Made by a program: the position numbers and the translations under genes. Below are positions 1-12,232 of a DNA stretch of 64,000 bases, one piece after another. Source of the DNA: Karstenula rhodostoma CBS 690.94 (Eukaryota; Ascomycota; Dothideomycetes; Pleosporales; Didymosphaeriaceae); contig MU001515.1 of the NCBI GenBank assembly GCA_010093485.1, forward strand, positions 391,518 to 455,517. The letters run 5' to 3'. Each line of letters starts with the position of its first letter. Positions within the stretch are counted from its first letter, which is position 1. The notes below the pieces were generated by a model. It made no database searches. It was given only the letters and a program-made list of their open reading frames with translations, and was not told the DNA's origin.

Positions 1-678
1 GCCGGATGCAGCCGAGTCGTAGCCAGACTCGTCTTCAGCTTTGCGCCGAGCATACGCTCTTGTCCTCTTGGACACGGGGGCTTCGTCTGCGCGCGTCATC
101 TCACGAGGCACTGGCTGACGCCTCGACCTGGATTGGCGCACCTTCTTCGGATGGGGGACCTCGATACTCGAATCCCTTCCACGGCGCTTGGAACCGGTGT
201 TGTTGTTGCCAGAGGTCTCGTTCAGATTTGCACCAGATTCCTCGGGCGGAGCCGCCACAGAAGCCCTCTTGTTTCGGGTGGACTGGGTCAGCACCTGGGT
301 CTGCGCCTGTGGCAGGACCCTCCGCGGTATGACGACCATCGGACTCAGATGGGCCCTCGTGCGATGCTTGACGGTTGGTCGCTTCTCTGATTGTGGCACC
401 AATGAACCCAGCATCGCCCACGCATCCTCCTCGTCGGTAGCTCCCTCGACAGCTTCTTCGCCCCACTGATCCTCCTTGTCTGGGCTTGAGACACTCTGTG
501 CATCGGCATCGGCCTCGCCGCTGAGACTGTTCCCCTCGGCAGGCTTGCTTGCTCGCTTCCATGGCGCGTTGTTGACATTTACGGACAGCAGGCTCGCATC
601 GTCGAGGTCAGAGGACGTGATTTCCGACGCCTAAGTGTGTTAGTACCGCTAGAGCAGTGGTGAAGGAGCAGCTACCAT
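1..678 (-). CDS. Basic, disordered nuclear-type protein, partial (C-terminus off the left edge)
   Basis: Two-exon model. Exon 1 contributes only the ATG (678-676); an in-frame TAG lies a few codons upstream. A 45-nt intron (675-631, GTAGCT...TACTAAC...CTTAG) follows, then exon 2 runs 630-1 with no stop for 210 codons and leaves the window. The visible 211 residues begin MASEITSSDLDDASLL. The first part is acidic (clusters around DKEDQWGEEA and TDEEDAW). The second is strongly basic, with NLS-like stretches GSKRRGR, HPKKVRQSRSRR and SKRTRAYARRK. No enzymatic domain is visible. Composition suggests a nuclear or chromatin-associated protein; this is inference. The frame is supported by the good intron and the long stop-free frame, but the family is unknown. 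Confidence 0.6.
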
Positions 679-3008
679 GAGGCGGTTCCAATGCGAGGTT
701 GCCTAAGTAGCGTCTGGGACTGCCTCTTCTGGTTAAGGGTGGCAGCTCGCGGTCTGCTCAGAGGGTCAAGTTGCAATATGCGCCGGGAAGTGTGCTGTCT
801 GGGGCGGGGAGATGTTGATATTTGAAAGGTGATGATTCGAGTTTGAGGGGTGGTAAGGGGTGGCAAGGGGCTGCGTGCAGGTCACGAGGTGAGAGTCTCT
901 GGTTTGGTTTTTGATCAGTTTGCGCACGGCCTCAAATTCTACCTTGGTGCAAACTACGGCACCGGACCTGGACACCGAAAAGAGTATGGCTGTTATTGCC
1001 AGGTTACTGTGCGAAGGTCCTGGTGGGTTTTGTTAAAGTGGTGCAAATCCGCAGTATACGCGGACGTTTGCCCTTTCCAATAACCGCGCCACTCAAAACC
1101 GACGGAAGGACATTAGTACAGATTAAGTGATACCGATTCGAGTACTGCGAGGCGGTGACTGCGAGTAATATAAAACAAGTGGAAATGCACGGTGTCGCAG
1201 GCTGAGCAATTCGGCATACTGATGGCCGCAAATTCACTACTCGTTAAATCTGCTCCACGCGGGACGATCATGACCTACAATCGTCTCAGCCCTTGTGGCC
1301 GTGTTGTTAATCTACAAATCGACGGCATTCTCAAAGTATCTATACACAACTCGTGCAGCCACTCGTCCTGACCTTTACCAAAAGGCACAGATACGACGTA
1401 TCTGCAAGACCAATATAAATACACACTGAGAGTTTGGATCTAACCTTGCGCTTGGGTCTGTTTGACGAGTCCGAAGAGAGGACTCGCCCAACAGTCTCTT
1501 TGAAGACATAATCGGCCTCTTAACGACTACCCACTCCTCCCGCAACATCCACCATTCCGTGTTTGAAGATATGACGGATCAGTGAGCAGCACAATGCCCT
1601 TCCTGACGATGTGCTATTTGCTCTTTCCAAAACCATCTAGGGAAGCTCCTTCCACAGCTGTCTTCATCGCGCGGAATACGCAGCCAACCGCTTGTAATAA
1701 TGTTTTTTTCGTCTAACACAGTATGATTAACCATCCTTCGAAAGGCTTTATATGGCAGCCTCAACCTCGTAGCCTCTTGCCACCTCTACTACAGTGTTGA
1801 CTATCTCCAAAGCGGCATAATCAATCCAAATACTGAGCACTGCGGGGGCCTTCGCAACTCTCGAGTAAACGTGTGGATCCCTAGCCCTGGACTAGCTGAG
1901 ATGCTCTGGTGGACTGTTTTTAAGAAGCTCCTACTCCATCAAAGTTGCGGTTGTTATTAATTCTAAACTCTTGCTGCTGCAAAACGCTAGGTACAACCTG
2001 CAGTAGATCCAGTGCCACATTCATCTTGATCTTGCAGCAGGCCACGTCATGTAAGGTGTTAGAGCCTGGACTCCTCTAACCCTAGGTATCGCTCCTTGAG
2101 GCTGTAGTTCCTTGGAACAGTGGCGATGACATGCCGAGGCAAGATTATGAGAGTGAATATGTATCTGGGCGGCCGCTGGTGGTAGCATGCAAGAGTTTTG
2201 CGTGCGCCTGCTTCTTCTGCTTGGATTGAAGTTTTATGTTGATAGCTATGATACACTCAATCCGGCAGTATATACGATTAGCGCTACCCTTCTTGTCTGG
2301 GATATCTGTGTCGTGATGTCTAATAGCTGGAGCGTGTAGAAGTGCGACCCGTTAAGCACTGAAATCGACCGGTTTTAAAGCCGCGCCTCTAACTCGGAGA
2401 AACGTTGGGTGGAGAGTTGTTGTCCTCTGGATATTTATGGGCTCTATCTCTATATTCTTTACGCAGAAATTCTGATATGGAAGAGTCTCTCTGTGTATCT
2501 AAAAGGGAACCCTAAGAGGACTGGAATGGAAGGCTGGAGATTCAGTGGTAGGGGAAACGCATTAGCCTATGAATTAGACAGAGACGGAGGTTAGCGATCT
2601 TACTAGAGACCGGTGTTGGGTCTCAAACTCACTACTTCGACGAGGCTGCCAGTAAGGCGAACGAGAGAGGATTAAGGAGCCTGATTGCTGCTCCTTCTGC
2701 GGTGATCGACTGGATCGTTGGAGGGAGAATGAGTTCCAGAGCTGCGATAATGCCGCACAGAGACACGCTCACTTGGTGAAACCGCAAGTAGGTTTCGAGA
2801 GGCTACTAGGATGAATATGGGACTCTTTCTGCGCTCAACCTTGTCGTTACGAGTGGTCTGTTGAGGCGACGATAATCCCAGAGCCACAGTCACACGTGGC
2901 TCACCCCACCGATTACCCTAGCACTCCCTCCTCCTCGCGCGCCCCTCTTAACAGGCACCTACGGGCGCCTCCCTATTGTCTTCCACGACTCCGGGATCCC
3001 CACATGTC
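679..3008. other. Gene-poor stretch, nothing recognised
   Basis: Only short open frames on both strands, none with a convincing intron structure or domain. A GC-rich patch near 2905-2975 resembles one near 22990-23035 (CACTCCCTCCT followed by a C-rich run), perhaps remnants of the same repeat; this was judged by eye only. A small hairpin sits near 1460-1485 (see rejected items). Confidence 0.4.
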
Positions 3009-3456
3009 ATGGCGTTCCGCAGCCGTGATCGACGCTTCAGGTTAGTTCTAGCGTCGTTAACACCAAAAGAACAGAGAATCCAAGGCTTAGAGATTAGCAA
3101 TTATTATAACGACCTTATCAAAGTTAGTAACCCAGGTGAGCAATACGTCAAATCGCCTTGTCTGCGTCTGCTTTCCCTATCGTCAACGAGTAAGTCGCGC
3201 TGTCGATGGTGCTCCGTTAAAGTCATCCGAAGTAAGATATGCATACGAGATCGTGAGACTTTTCCACCAAAGAAATCGGGAGGATTCTGCGATTCATACC
3301 GACCACGGCCTGATCAACGCGCCGTCGGCGTCTTTTGAGACCTCAGAACACGATATCGATGCATCTCAACCTCGGAGCAGGGTGTGGCTTCTAGGATCTG
3401 CCACAACAGTTCCAGTAGTACACGGAATCACTACTAGTATTTTAAGCAGCTTTTAA
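3009..3456 (+). CDS. Possible small two-exon orphan gene
   Basis: Two open frames can be joined across a plausible 55-nt intron (3136-3190, GTGAGC...CAACGAG): exon 1 3009-3135 from ATG (MAFRSRDRRFRL), exon 2 3191-3456, giving about 130 residues with the reading phase preserved. Exon 2 has protein-like composition (SSEVRYAYEIVRLFHQ). There is no recognisable domain, signal peptide or membrane segment. Exon 1 also contains other possible splice sites. It could equally be a decayed fragment of a larger gene or transposon, so the call is tentative. Confidence 0.28.
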
Positions 3457-6400
3457 CAGTCCAACACGCAGATAGATGTTCTTATTTTAGACGGTAAGGA
3501 GTATCAACAAGCCGCGCACCAGCGTTCCCTACTCCCTCTCCGCGTAATCTCATGCATGCAACAACGCCTTCCATCCCCTTCTAAAGATTCTACTCGAACC
3601 AAGCCGCATCCCGCAAAGAACTAATTTATTGCGTGAACATTGCCATTTGTCACCGTAATTGACAGTTAAGAGGATATTCCGTTCATGAAGTATAACAAAT
3701 GACCCCCGCCCACGCTATCATGTACTACGCTGTCCCTACCGCAAGCACCACTTCTAAGCTGCACGTTTTAATGCTTTTTTGAGGAGTCTATACGGTATGG
3801 CTACCTCCTCGCGACGGAAAGGCACTCTGTTCATTGAGCCCGAAGCACACGTAGGCGGTGCGCTCGCTCTGTATGGCCTACCGAGGGGATGTGGTGAAGC
3901 GTGGAGCTTGTCGAGAACATCAAGGCATGGCTAGCGGTGAAACGTAGTTGAGCATGTCTTTTTCAATCTAGGGTAGTATACTGGCGACTGGCGCCTGAGT
4001 TGCACTCGCAAAGCGCCCCAGCCACGCATTGGGCTAATAGTAAAGACCACCTGCCACACCTGCAATGAGAAATACGTCAGAGTATCTGAACACTAAACCC
4101 TAGAGCCCTCGTTATAAGCTTCATACTCGCTATGCGCCGGTAATGTCCTTCTGGCGTTGCCAGATCTTGCTATGAGCGTCCACGACTCCAGTAGTGAGAT
4201 CGAATCCTGAGGGGAGGGACAGTGGTCGGGCGTTCGGGCGCACGTTGCCAGTTGAGTAGAAGGTCAGGGTTGCTACTTGACAATGAGCGGGTCGGTGATG
4301 GAGTAGCGCGATCATGAAGCAGGTCTCCTATACACCTTGAACAAATTTGCGTCGACGCCGAACGCGATCATGCAGACAAAGATTGGAACACTACAGAGAC
4401 TACATTACACGGGAAAAGGCGAAGATATATACTGTTGTACTCCGTTGTCTTTCATACAGTACCTCGAGCCTGACTCGTGCAGTCAGCACTCTGGGTAGAC
4501 GCAGGTCAGATACATTCATATCGATCAACTGCGATAAAGACATTGCTGATTGGAGCATATAGAGAAACCCCAACGCAAGTTACCGGCATACTCCAGAATT
4601 TCAACCCACCGTCGAGCGCGGAACGTTGCCTGATATGGATGGCCGCTGCCATATCATATTCTTGCCCAATGATGACACTACCGGCGCCGGCAGCGTACAC
4701 AGTCAATCACTGTTCTTCTGCTCAGTCCCATTTACAACACTGCCATGAACTTGATCAACGAGGGCTCCAGCCGCTTCCAACCCGCTCTCAATCAATCTAC
4801 TCTGGAATCTTCTTATTGCTTTGCTTCTTGATCGCCCAGGTCTCTTTTCTGAATTGCGAAAGCGCGCTCTTCAAGAAGGATATATATTTCTTGGAATCAT
4901 ATAACGGCGCCGTGAGGTGTACGTTTAATGAATGGACGAATGTCGTATGAATGTCCGCTGCTCGAAACATCCTACCTATTTGCCCACTGCAACAGCTTCA
5001 ATCCATCATCAACTCTTCAAGTCATGGTTCGCGCGAGGTATGGATAGCTAGCAACATTAGATATGTTCTGCGCCTTGCGACATTGAAGTCATGCATGTAT
5101 TGCCTTACTCGTTTCGTTCAGCCGTACTCGGCGCAAGGGGCAGAGGGATCCTAGACCGTGGAAGACGATAGGGACACACCATGGGTGCCCGTGGACGCCC
5201 GCGGGGAGCAGGAGTGTGGGTGTAATCAGTAGGTTGAGTCATGTGTGATCGGTAGGCTAAGTCACTTGTAAACCGCTCTGGGATCTGTTGAAATCTCACA
5301 TTGATTAACTAGCCAACTTTAATGCCATGATCGCAGTGGCCTGGTAATCAGTAATGATGATACTGGAGGTCTTTTAGTCACTCACGGCCTCGCTCCCTGA
5401 TTTCGACTCCAGCCCGCACATCGAGACCAAGCCGACCGGAGCTCCTCGCCCGATCAATGTGCACGATCTTATCGCCATCGACCTTAAATCTTCTGTAATT
5501 TTTGTTCACCAGAAACCACGACGAATTCCAGTGGCCTGGAACTACATCGACAGTTGATGCAACGAAGAACGACTGTACGCCCCGCCCCCAGCACGAACAG
5601 GCAGATAAGTGGCAGGCGTGTTCCCGAGCATCTCATTTACGGTCGTCCAGCCATGATCTAAACAGAGAATACGCACGAGTTCAACCACTTCTCAGCCCCT
5701 AAATGGGACATTAGTAATATCCTTTCTACACTTGCAATCCGCATGGTAGAGCCGCATAATAGACGACGTCGGCAACTCCACTTGGTAAGGAGAGCTACTA
5801 AGCGAGAGGCGAAAGCCGTGTTGCATAAAGGGATATTGTGGTTTCAAACCTGCGCGAAATCTTCGGGTTTTTATATGCAAAATGCTGGGTTGTTGCCTAC
5901 TTTTACTTTAGTCGCCTTTATGCGTTACAGCAATGTCGATTCTACGTACTCCCCCTGTATGTAATCGACAGCATCACATGTCACCGTTGGCAATGCCATG
6001 TACCCACAATCTAGGCTTGAATCCTTTTGCTTCGTTTACTTGTTTTGTCACGTGACGTGATTGATCAAAGTATTTCCAAACGTAGCACGTATGTGGCGGA
6101 GCAGACAGTGTGAATCTGCATCGCGAGGGTAGCGCTGACTCGACTAGCAGCGAGTGGCTCCCAGAGAATAGCCCGTCACAAGTAGCAGAACTTCCACGAT
6201 AACGAATTGATCAATGTTACGCTGAATGCTTCATATCAACTTTCACTTCAACAACCAATACTGTCTGAGGGCTATCGTACGAATGTTAGACACGCTTTCT
6301 CGTAAAACCTGCTCCTGGCTTGTGCCGCGGGCAGATTTCATCCCCTTGCCATACACATTGTTCTCATACTGCTCGTTGCCAAGGACAAGCTTCACTATCA

Positions 6401-6635
6401 GCGTTTTGGGTCCCCCGTTCTTATCCTGACCCTGCACAACATTGGTCTCATCCCCCTCTACGCGATACTACTTATGCTCTGTAGCAGAAGAAGGCCCTTG
6501 ATCTAGTCCAAGATCTATCGAGGCCCAAGGAGTATCTACAGCTCTTCGCGATACCAGCTTCGCTCAACCTTGAAAGCGAGTCTTTAATCTCTTCGCAGTG
6601 CTGGTAAGCTTGACTATTCCAGCAGCTCCGTCTCC
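3457..6635. other. Gene-poor stretch with one CACGTG palindrome
   Basis: Stops are frequent in all frames and no gene model with good splice signals was found. The perfect 10-bp palindrome GTCACGTGAC lies at 6047-6056, a Cbf1/bHLH-type binding sequence by established consensus, but with no convincing gene next to it. Around 6450-6560 the minus strand holds a decayed segment resembling the repeat-protein relic just to the right. Confidence 0.4.
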
Positions 6636-7040
6636 CTAGCTTTTGGGGTGCTTAGCCAGATCCTCTACGTGCTCAGGTAAGTCGTCGGCATGGACAGGCT
6701 GATCTTTCAGATGGAAACGTTTCAATCGCAGCTTAAAAAGGTTCTTACAATACCAACCAATGCTGGCTAAGTTGCGGCTCTTCCAAATTGCGACCTTTTT
6801 CAAGCAGCGCTGGTCAGTCTACTTAGCGGAGATGAGCTCCGTTCGCCATGTCTCTATAAGTGGACTGATTTGGTTGCCAGGTAGTGTAACGGACGACAAA
6901 AGATAAGTGGTATCTAGCTTACTATTGGACAGAAGAAGGTCCTTTGTAATGGATACCGAGTGTTCATGGGTGATGCCGGGGTTGTATCTGGTGCTGCGGC
7001 TGGCTGACGAAACGGCGAGCCTGGCAAAGATGTTTCAGGT
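6636..7040 (-). pseudogene. Relic of a leucine-rich-repeat-like protein gene
   Basis: Read on the minus strand, one frame stays open for about 130 codons except for a single TAG near 6822, which could come from a CAG by one C-to-T change. The translation has a leucine-rich-repeat/F-box-like rhythm: RCLKKVAIWKSRNLASIGWY followed by CKNLFKLRLKRFHLK, ending AKHPKS and a stop at 6636. About 450 bases further along the minus strand a second, more damaged segment (KGLLLLQSISSIA, with several TAG/TAA codons) resembles KDLLLSNSKLDTT of this one, consistent with repeated units. Repeat-induced point mutation would explain the stops but was not measured. An open plus-strand frame (6907-7191) overlaps and keeps the call uncertain. 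Confidence 0.35.
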
Positions 7041-9287
7041 ACGTGCTCAGTCCCTACGATATTTGGCCTGGCACATGGCAACAGGCCGGTTAGAGATTAG
7101 TATCGGTTTTCTGGAAAGAATCACGTTCGAGGTGGGCACAGAGTTTGAGGGTGGCATTTCCTATCGCGGCAGATTGGCCAAAAACATTTGACAGATCCTA
7201 TGTGTCACCAGACTCGATGACCGGATATCCTATCATATTTACTAATACTTTCGTTTATAGTGGCATGGAAGGTGAGAAGCGTCTCAAGTTGAGGAGACCG
7301 AGTCTGTACAGTCACCAATCGCTGTGACAGAACCTGGTTTGCGAAGCCCAGCTTATCTGGTTTGGGCTGCGTAGAACAACAGAGAATAGAGAAACGTGGG
7401 AGGGTGATTCGAAAAGTCATCCATGTGTTGCTCTTGGGATAGTGGATCGGGTTGCGCCGTTGGGGCTGGTGGAATCTCACGTCACGAGAAGCCTGCACCT
7501 ACTACACGCAGCGCCGTGTCTATATTAGGCAACATTGTCCTACAAACTCGTATGGTAACCAGACATCTATACGAAATTCTCCAGTCTTTCATTGGGCTCA
7601 GATACATTCCACAAAGGTCTATCATCCGCTATGCGCGTTCGCGGTCGCTGCAATCATTCCCCCAAGTCAACAAGGTCGCCAGGCAGAAAGCATTTGGCAC
7701 GCTCTAGAAAGTGTGTAGCTACCTTTGCTGCCTCGATTCGACGGTGTTGCTATCACGGGTTTGGCTCAAGTATTATTCTGCTTCCAGTTTCGCACTTGCG
7801 GGAGTGTGCCCAGTAGAGACATCCGATCCTGAATAAGAGTCGATGGCATCGATCTGTTTGGTATGAATATCCGGCTCGGCTTGAAGGAAATTACGCACAT
7901 GTCACCAAACATGTGTTTCTTACTGGGTTTTGCAGCTAGAGACTAGCTGGCTGGGAGAATATTCATCTGAGCGCAGGTCCATCGTCCGGTGTCATTGTCT
8001 CCTAGTGGGTAAATGCAGGTGCCTACAAAACCTGGTAGATCTTTCGATTGGCTTCATCACTTCTAAGGTGGGCGTAGTCCGGTATTTGTTGCGAATGGAC
8101 ACAAGGCGCATTTTGGCACCCAAGAAGGGCGGGATATTTGGCCGCGAACGATGAAATCTTCGGTTCTAACGTTCATCTTATTCATGGGATAATCTTGGTC
8201 GTGTTCAAATAGACGTAGACGCCTTTTAGATCTTCTCCTCGCATGGTCTCTGGTACGTGATCTGTACACTGCCCCACCCAGCCGGTATACGTTGGGGTAG
8301 AACTCCGCCAGACACATTTCTTCTTCTACACACCTCGAAATTAAGTGAGGTCTACGTATAACCGCCCTGCCGCGTGAAACATGCAGCCGATCGTAACAGC
8401 ACAATCTGACCAGGCGCTCCGCACATCTTGTCTACTGGCCAGGAGAACCATCCTGCGCGTACCAGAACCAGAGGGAGAGCGAACAGATTGAAAGAAGGAC
8501 CCATTTGATCTACCGATGGGAGCCAACACCAAGGCTGAGCTGATCACGTGGGCGTTTAGTCAGGTACATCATGAGCTTCAAAGCTCACTTTGTTCACTTT
8601 GCCTGCAGGAAAACCAAGATGGTATTCCATCACCGAATTTCATCATCAGCCAGAAGCCCATCGAACGGGCGCAGAGACAACCACCAAGCGGGCCTAGGGT
8701 AGGGAGAGTCTGTCGGGCTTGATAATCGCACACGCACGGATGTTTGGACAACAGAGCTTCGCGGTCTCTTCTTTTTTTCACCAACACCAGACGAAGGCCC
8801 GAAGTCCGTATCCCAGCGATTGAGGGAGATGCCGTAGACGTGCCGGCTTCCACTGCGGAGTACTGGAGCGAGCCTCGGACGCTATTGGAGGAAACCAACG
8901 GAATGGAATATTTCGAAAGATCTTGGTGACAACATCCAATCGCGTCTCAAAGCGGTTAGTTCGGTCACTCCAGTATCCTTCTTCATTCTGTCGTCGCTCA
9001 CATATCCAATACAGGGACCCCAAAACGATATAGCTCGATTACGGACAGCGGGGGGTTTGCAGTGATTATTGGCATTCGAGCCTATCTACCGTGAAAATGC
9101 AAGCGTCAACTCTATATCCTTCTGCTCGCTAACTGACACCTTTCGCTCATCGGTGCGGGTAGCAACTTCTCTACACGAGACCACGATTCTAACTTTGCGA
9201 GGGCAGAGCGTGGAACTTGCAGTCATAGCCGGTGAGAGGCATGAGGAGAGCAGCGTTCCAGGTCCCCTACGGGACAGCTCAGTGCGC
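7041..9287. other. Gene-poor stretch, nothing recognised
   Basis: Several overlapping frames of 60-113 codons exist on both strands, mutually exclusive and without supporting splice signals or motifs. I do not call a gene here. Confidence 0.4.
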
Positions 9288-10038
9288 TCAGATAGAAATC
9301 TCACCAAGAACCACTCGCTTGCGTAAGTTGGTGGTGGAGCCAGGGGAGGAAGCATGGCTGGGCACACGGTGTGGTATGTTCGCGGCCTTCCTCGCTTGGT
9401 GACTGGGTGATACCTTTGTGCTTGATTTCGGCTGTCGCTTGGTCGGACCTCTACGATCGATGGGGAGCTCCAAGGCGTCTGCCGCCACAGCGACATCCTC
9501 AGCAAGCCATTTGGCGCCAGTCGGCTGGTCCCGAGAGTTGACGCTGCTGCGCCGAGCGTCGCGAGCCGTTTGGATAGCGGCCAAAACGGTTGCCCAGGGC
9601 GTATGTCCGGCTCTCCGCGCAAGTCTGACAAGGTTACGAGCAAAGCTGGGCTCCTGCGCGTATCCATTAGTCCCGTTTTTCTGTTGTAGTAGGAACGCTC
9701 ACCATGAGGCTCGCGTATCCGAACGCTTCGGCCAAGTTGTCAACGGAGAGTGCCCAAGCGGACTTCGTCAATCTCTGTATATATTTCGCTGATCATGTTA
9801 GCCATGGCTCTCACGTAGATTGCGACGACTTACAAACGCGGACGTTGGCGATAGCGTGCTCAAAGACAACCTTTTTCGCATCCACGGTGCGGAGCTGTTC
9901 GAAGGCGATGCTCGCCTCGTACTCGCAGGCCGCGTCCTCCCAAGCGCCCAGAATCGCGGAAAAGGGGATGGCGTTTCCTCCGGTCGAGGTCGCTAGGTCG
10001 TCAATGCGTGCAAAGCTTGTGTCGCGGTATTGTTCCAT
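9288..10038 (-). CDS. Small three-exon orphan protein
   Basis: Model: exon 1 10038-9815 from ATG (MEQYRDTSFARIDDLATSTG), intron 9814-9773 (GTGAGA...GCTAAC...ACAGAG), exon 2 9772-9703, intron 9702-9654 (GTGAGC...GACTAAT...GCGCAG), exon 3 9653-9288; 219 residues. The second intron joins two frames that each look protein-like (VDNLAEAFGYASLM then EPSFARNLVRLARRAGHTPW). The first intron is less certain because a stronger GTAAGT donor nearby gives a stop. The last exon may contain another intron after SSTK, where GTATCACC begins. The protein is predicted mostly helical, with a basic C-terminus and no recognised domain. A CACGTG palindrome lies about 155 bases upstream of the ATG. Confidence 0.5.
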
Positions 10039-10193
10039 GTTGTGAGACTGGGATTGCGACTTGATGTTCAGGTTGCGAGGCGCGGATCGTAAGGCTGCGG
10101 CGAGGGCTATTGCGAGGGCTATTGCGAGGTGCGTATCTGCGGGGAGCGAGCGGGGTTGCGAGGTCAACGACTTGCTCAGGTTACTGCGGAAGC

Positions 10194-10203
10194 GTCACGT
10201 GAC
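10194..10203. promoter_or_regulatory. GTCACGTGAC palindrome upstream of the 219-aa orphan
   Basis: A perfect 10-bp palindrome containing the CACGTG E-box core, matching the RTCACRTG consensus of Cbf1-type bHLH factors. It lies about 155 bases upstream of the proposed start at 10038, a sensible promoter position. Binding is inference. Confidence 0.35.
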
Positions 10204-11189
10204 TGTTGAGTGAATGGCCTTGCAAGTCCAAGCGATCCGGTGTTTCTCGGTCGTCCACGATGAACGCGGACATGATTTTCAGTCTTAGGCGTAAAGAGTA
10301 GCCAGACGTGCTACACTTGCGGTTCGCGCTCATCTTATGTCGCGTCAAGCCCAAGCAGGAGGCCCGGAAAGCTGCCAGTCAGTAGAAGCTCGGCTCCAAC
10401 CAGCAAGACGTCCGCGCGTGCCATCGCAAGGCAGATTTCGCAAATACAAAGGATCAAGGGCTGACGGGCTTGCATCTTTCATGCACGAGAGAGCGTACCA
10501 TGCACACCGCTAAGCTTTCTACCCGCCGTGAAGGCATTCGCGACAAAGGAATCGCTGCGCAAGATCTTTCTTGGCACTGCAGGCGTTGACCTCCACGTAT
10601 AAGAGAGGCATGGCGGGGCAGTCGCTATCCCCAAAGCTCCGTGCGACGGCCACAAGGAGTGTAGCTACCCTCGAAATACGGGAACCGCCGTGGTTGGTAT
10701 TGCCGGGCGTCTATTCAGGTTGAAGGTACGTTGAGCGAGTGTTCGGCAGACGAGGGGAAGAGGATACGTAGGCGCTAACCGGATCGGGCAAGGCAACTTC
10801 GGAAGTAATCTCACGTGAGATGGGGGCTCCCAGGTTCGTCTTGGATCTGCCACTCATCGCCATATCCTCAATTCCTACTTGCTTGCATGTAAAGCCACAG
10901 AGGGATCCGTACGAAACCTCGAAGGGCTGGACCGACCATGGCTTGACAGCCAGTTTCACGAATCCATTGCGCAGACTGGCAACCCTTTGCGTAAAGCCCC
11001 GCACGAAACAGCTCACCACCTTTTTTTCTGCATCAGGTCGTGCTAGCCCGGGCACCGAGTATCTTCGCATGGCTCGAGACTGGCGTTGGTTACATTCGAA
11101 CTCGCCTGTCACGTCACAACACCACTCTGGCAGTCCCGCCTACGTCGAGCACCTCTCAAACGGCAAAATCGGGCTGATTGTTTGGAACA
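10204..11189. other. No confident gene
   Basis: A minus-strand frame (10711-11112) and a plus-strand frame (10820-11203) overlap for most of their length and both look moderately protein-like, so at most one can be real. Neither has a recognised motif or clear intron support. I leave the stretch unassigned. Confidence 0.35.
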
Positions 11190-11603
11190 TCAGAACCTGT
11201 TGATACTCAACCGCGCAGATGAGTTGGTGATAAACGCGAACTTGCAGCGCTTTTCGAAATCGTCGCGCGCAAAGATCACGTCAAACAGCTGCCGCGAGAA
11301 GGATTTTCCACACAAAGTGCTCCCTCGAACAGAGGTTGCTCCGATATCGCGGAATCTCAACACAAGAGGACGAAGGAGGCGGGTTACCGAGGTCCCTATG
11401 CAGGTTCAGTGCATCTGGCAGCATATTTTCATTGATGAACGAGGGAGCAGTCCGTCGCGTCCATGCCTCTAGATCATCAAGATGGACTACGATGGGTGGT
11501 TGGAGGCATCAGAGATGCCGCCGGCCCCGGGAACACCCACCGTGGCGACCATCGTTGACATTTCCGTCTCTGGGATACCTAACATGGTGACTCTCGCGCA
11601 ATT
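11190..11603 (-). pseudogene. Frame-broken coding relic in three frames
   Basis: Three collinear minus-strand segments read like consecutive parts of one protein but lie in different frames. The first is 11603-11491 (MLGIPETEMSTMVATVGVPG... to a TAG). The second is 11508-11281 (VVHLDDLEAWTRRTAPSF, SSCVEIPRYRSNLCSREHFV, to a TGA). The third is about 11322-11190 (FSRQLFDVIFARDDFEKRC, to a TGA). The junctions lack usable introns, so frameshift decay is the simplest reading; an exotic splice pattern is not excluded. No family was recognised. Confidence 0.35.
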
Positions 11604-11616
11604 TTTGTCGATGCCC

Positions 11617-11871
11617 TCAATTTACCGCGAATGAAAAAAATGCTCGTGTCATATTGACTGTCTGGGAGTACGTTTCAGCCTCGATCGCGATTTGGCCTCC
11701 TACGGCAGCGATGTCCTCGCCACGCACCAATGCTCGCGCAAGCGCCTGGACGGTGTTCGGACTAAGCTGGGGACCATACAAGCTTCGCAGATTGTACTGC
11801 AATATCGCCAACGTGACCGTGCAAGCGACCAAGGTGACTACGGCCCATACCCGTCCCACGCTCGTCCACAT
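11617..11871 (-). CDS. Small single-pass membrane protein
   Basis: Minus-strand frame from ATG at 11871, 84 residues. Residues about 5-24 (VGRVWAVVTLVACTVTLAIL) form a clear membrane segment or signal anchor. The rest is polar and helical (LSPNTVQALARALVRGEDIA). The last codons run through a T-rich stretch and the C-terminus may instead splice: GTAAAT near the end and a TTAG acceptor before 11600 would extend it in phase. It lies directly upstream of the frame-broken segment at 11190-11603, so both may be parts of one damaged gene. No family assignment. Confidence 0.4.
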   Translation of the reverse strand: MWTSVGRVWAVVTLVACTVTLAILQYNLRSLYGPQLSPNTVQALARALVRGEDIAAVGGQIAIEAETYSQTVNMTRAFFSFAVN

Positions 11872-12232
11872 TCATTTACCTTCTAGTTAGGCCGGAACTT
11901 GACCCGAACACTACACTCATATCACGCCAGAAATAGCACAGCGAAAACTGGATGCAGAACCTCTCATCCACACGGACATGGTGCCAGGTGAGACGTCAGT
12001 CGTCAAGCAAGCGTCCCATATTATGTGCTCCAAAGCCTGGGTCACTGGATAGCGCGTCCATGCAAGGGAATAGCAAACCCCAGCCTAAGTTTTGATACAG
12101 CCGCCCTCGTGTAGAGATCCTCCTTCTCGATGACACAATTGGTGTAATAACCCTGGCAGCATCTACTTGCAACTCGGGTGGGAGGCCTTGGACTGAGCTT
12201 GTTCATCAACGCAAGCAGCTACGCTGCTCGCT
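11872..12232. other. Short gene-free stretch
   Basis: No open frame with coding character on either strand. It probably holds the upstream region of the minus-strand membrane protein and the 3' region of the next minus-strand gene. Confidence 0.4.

Noticed and set aside
1460..1485. Hairpin TTGACGAGTCC-gaagaga-GGACTCG resembling the stem II half of a hammerhead ribozyme
   Set aside because: The conserved GAAA after stem II is missing and no flanking stems I and III with a cleavage triplet are seen; a 7-bp inverted repeat is expected by chance in 64 kb.
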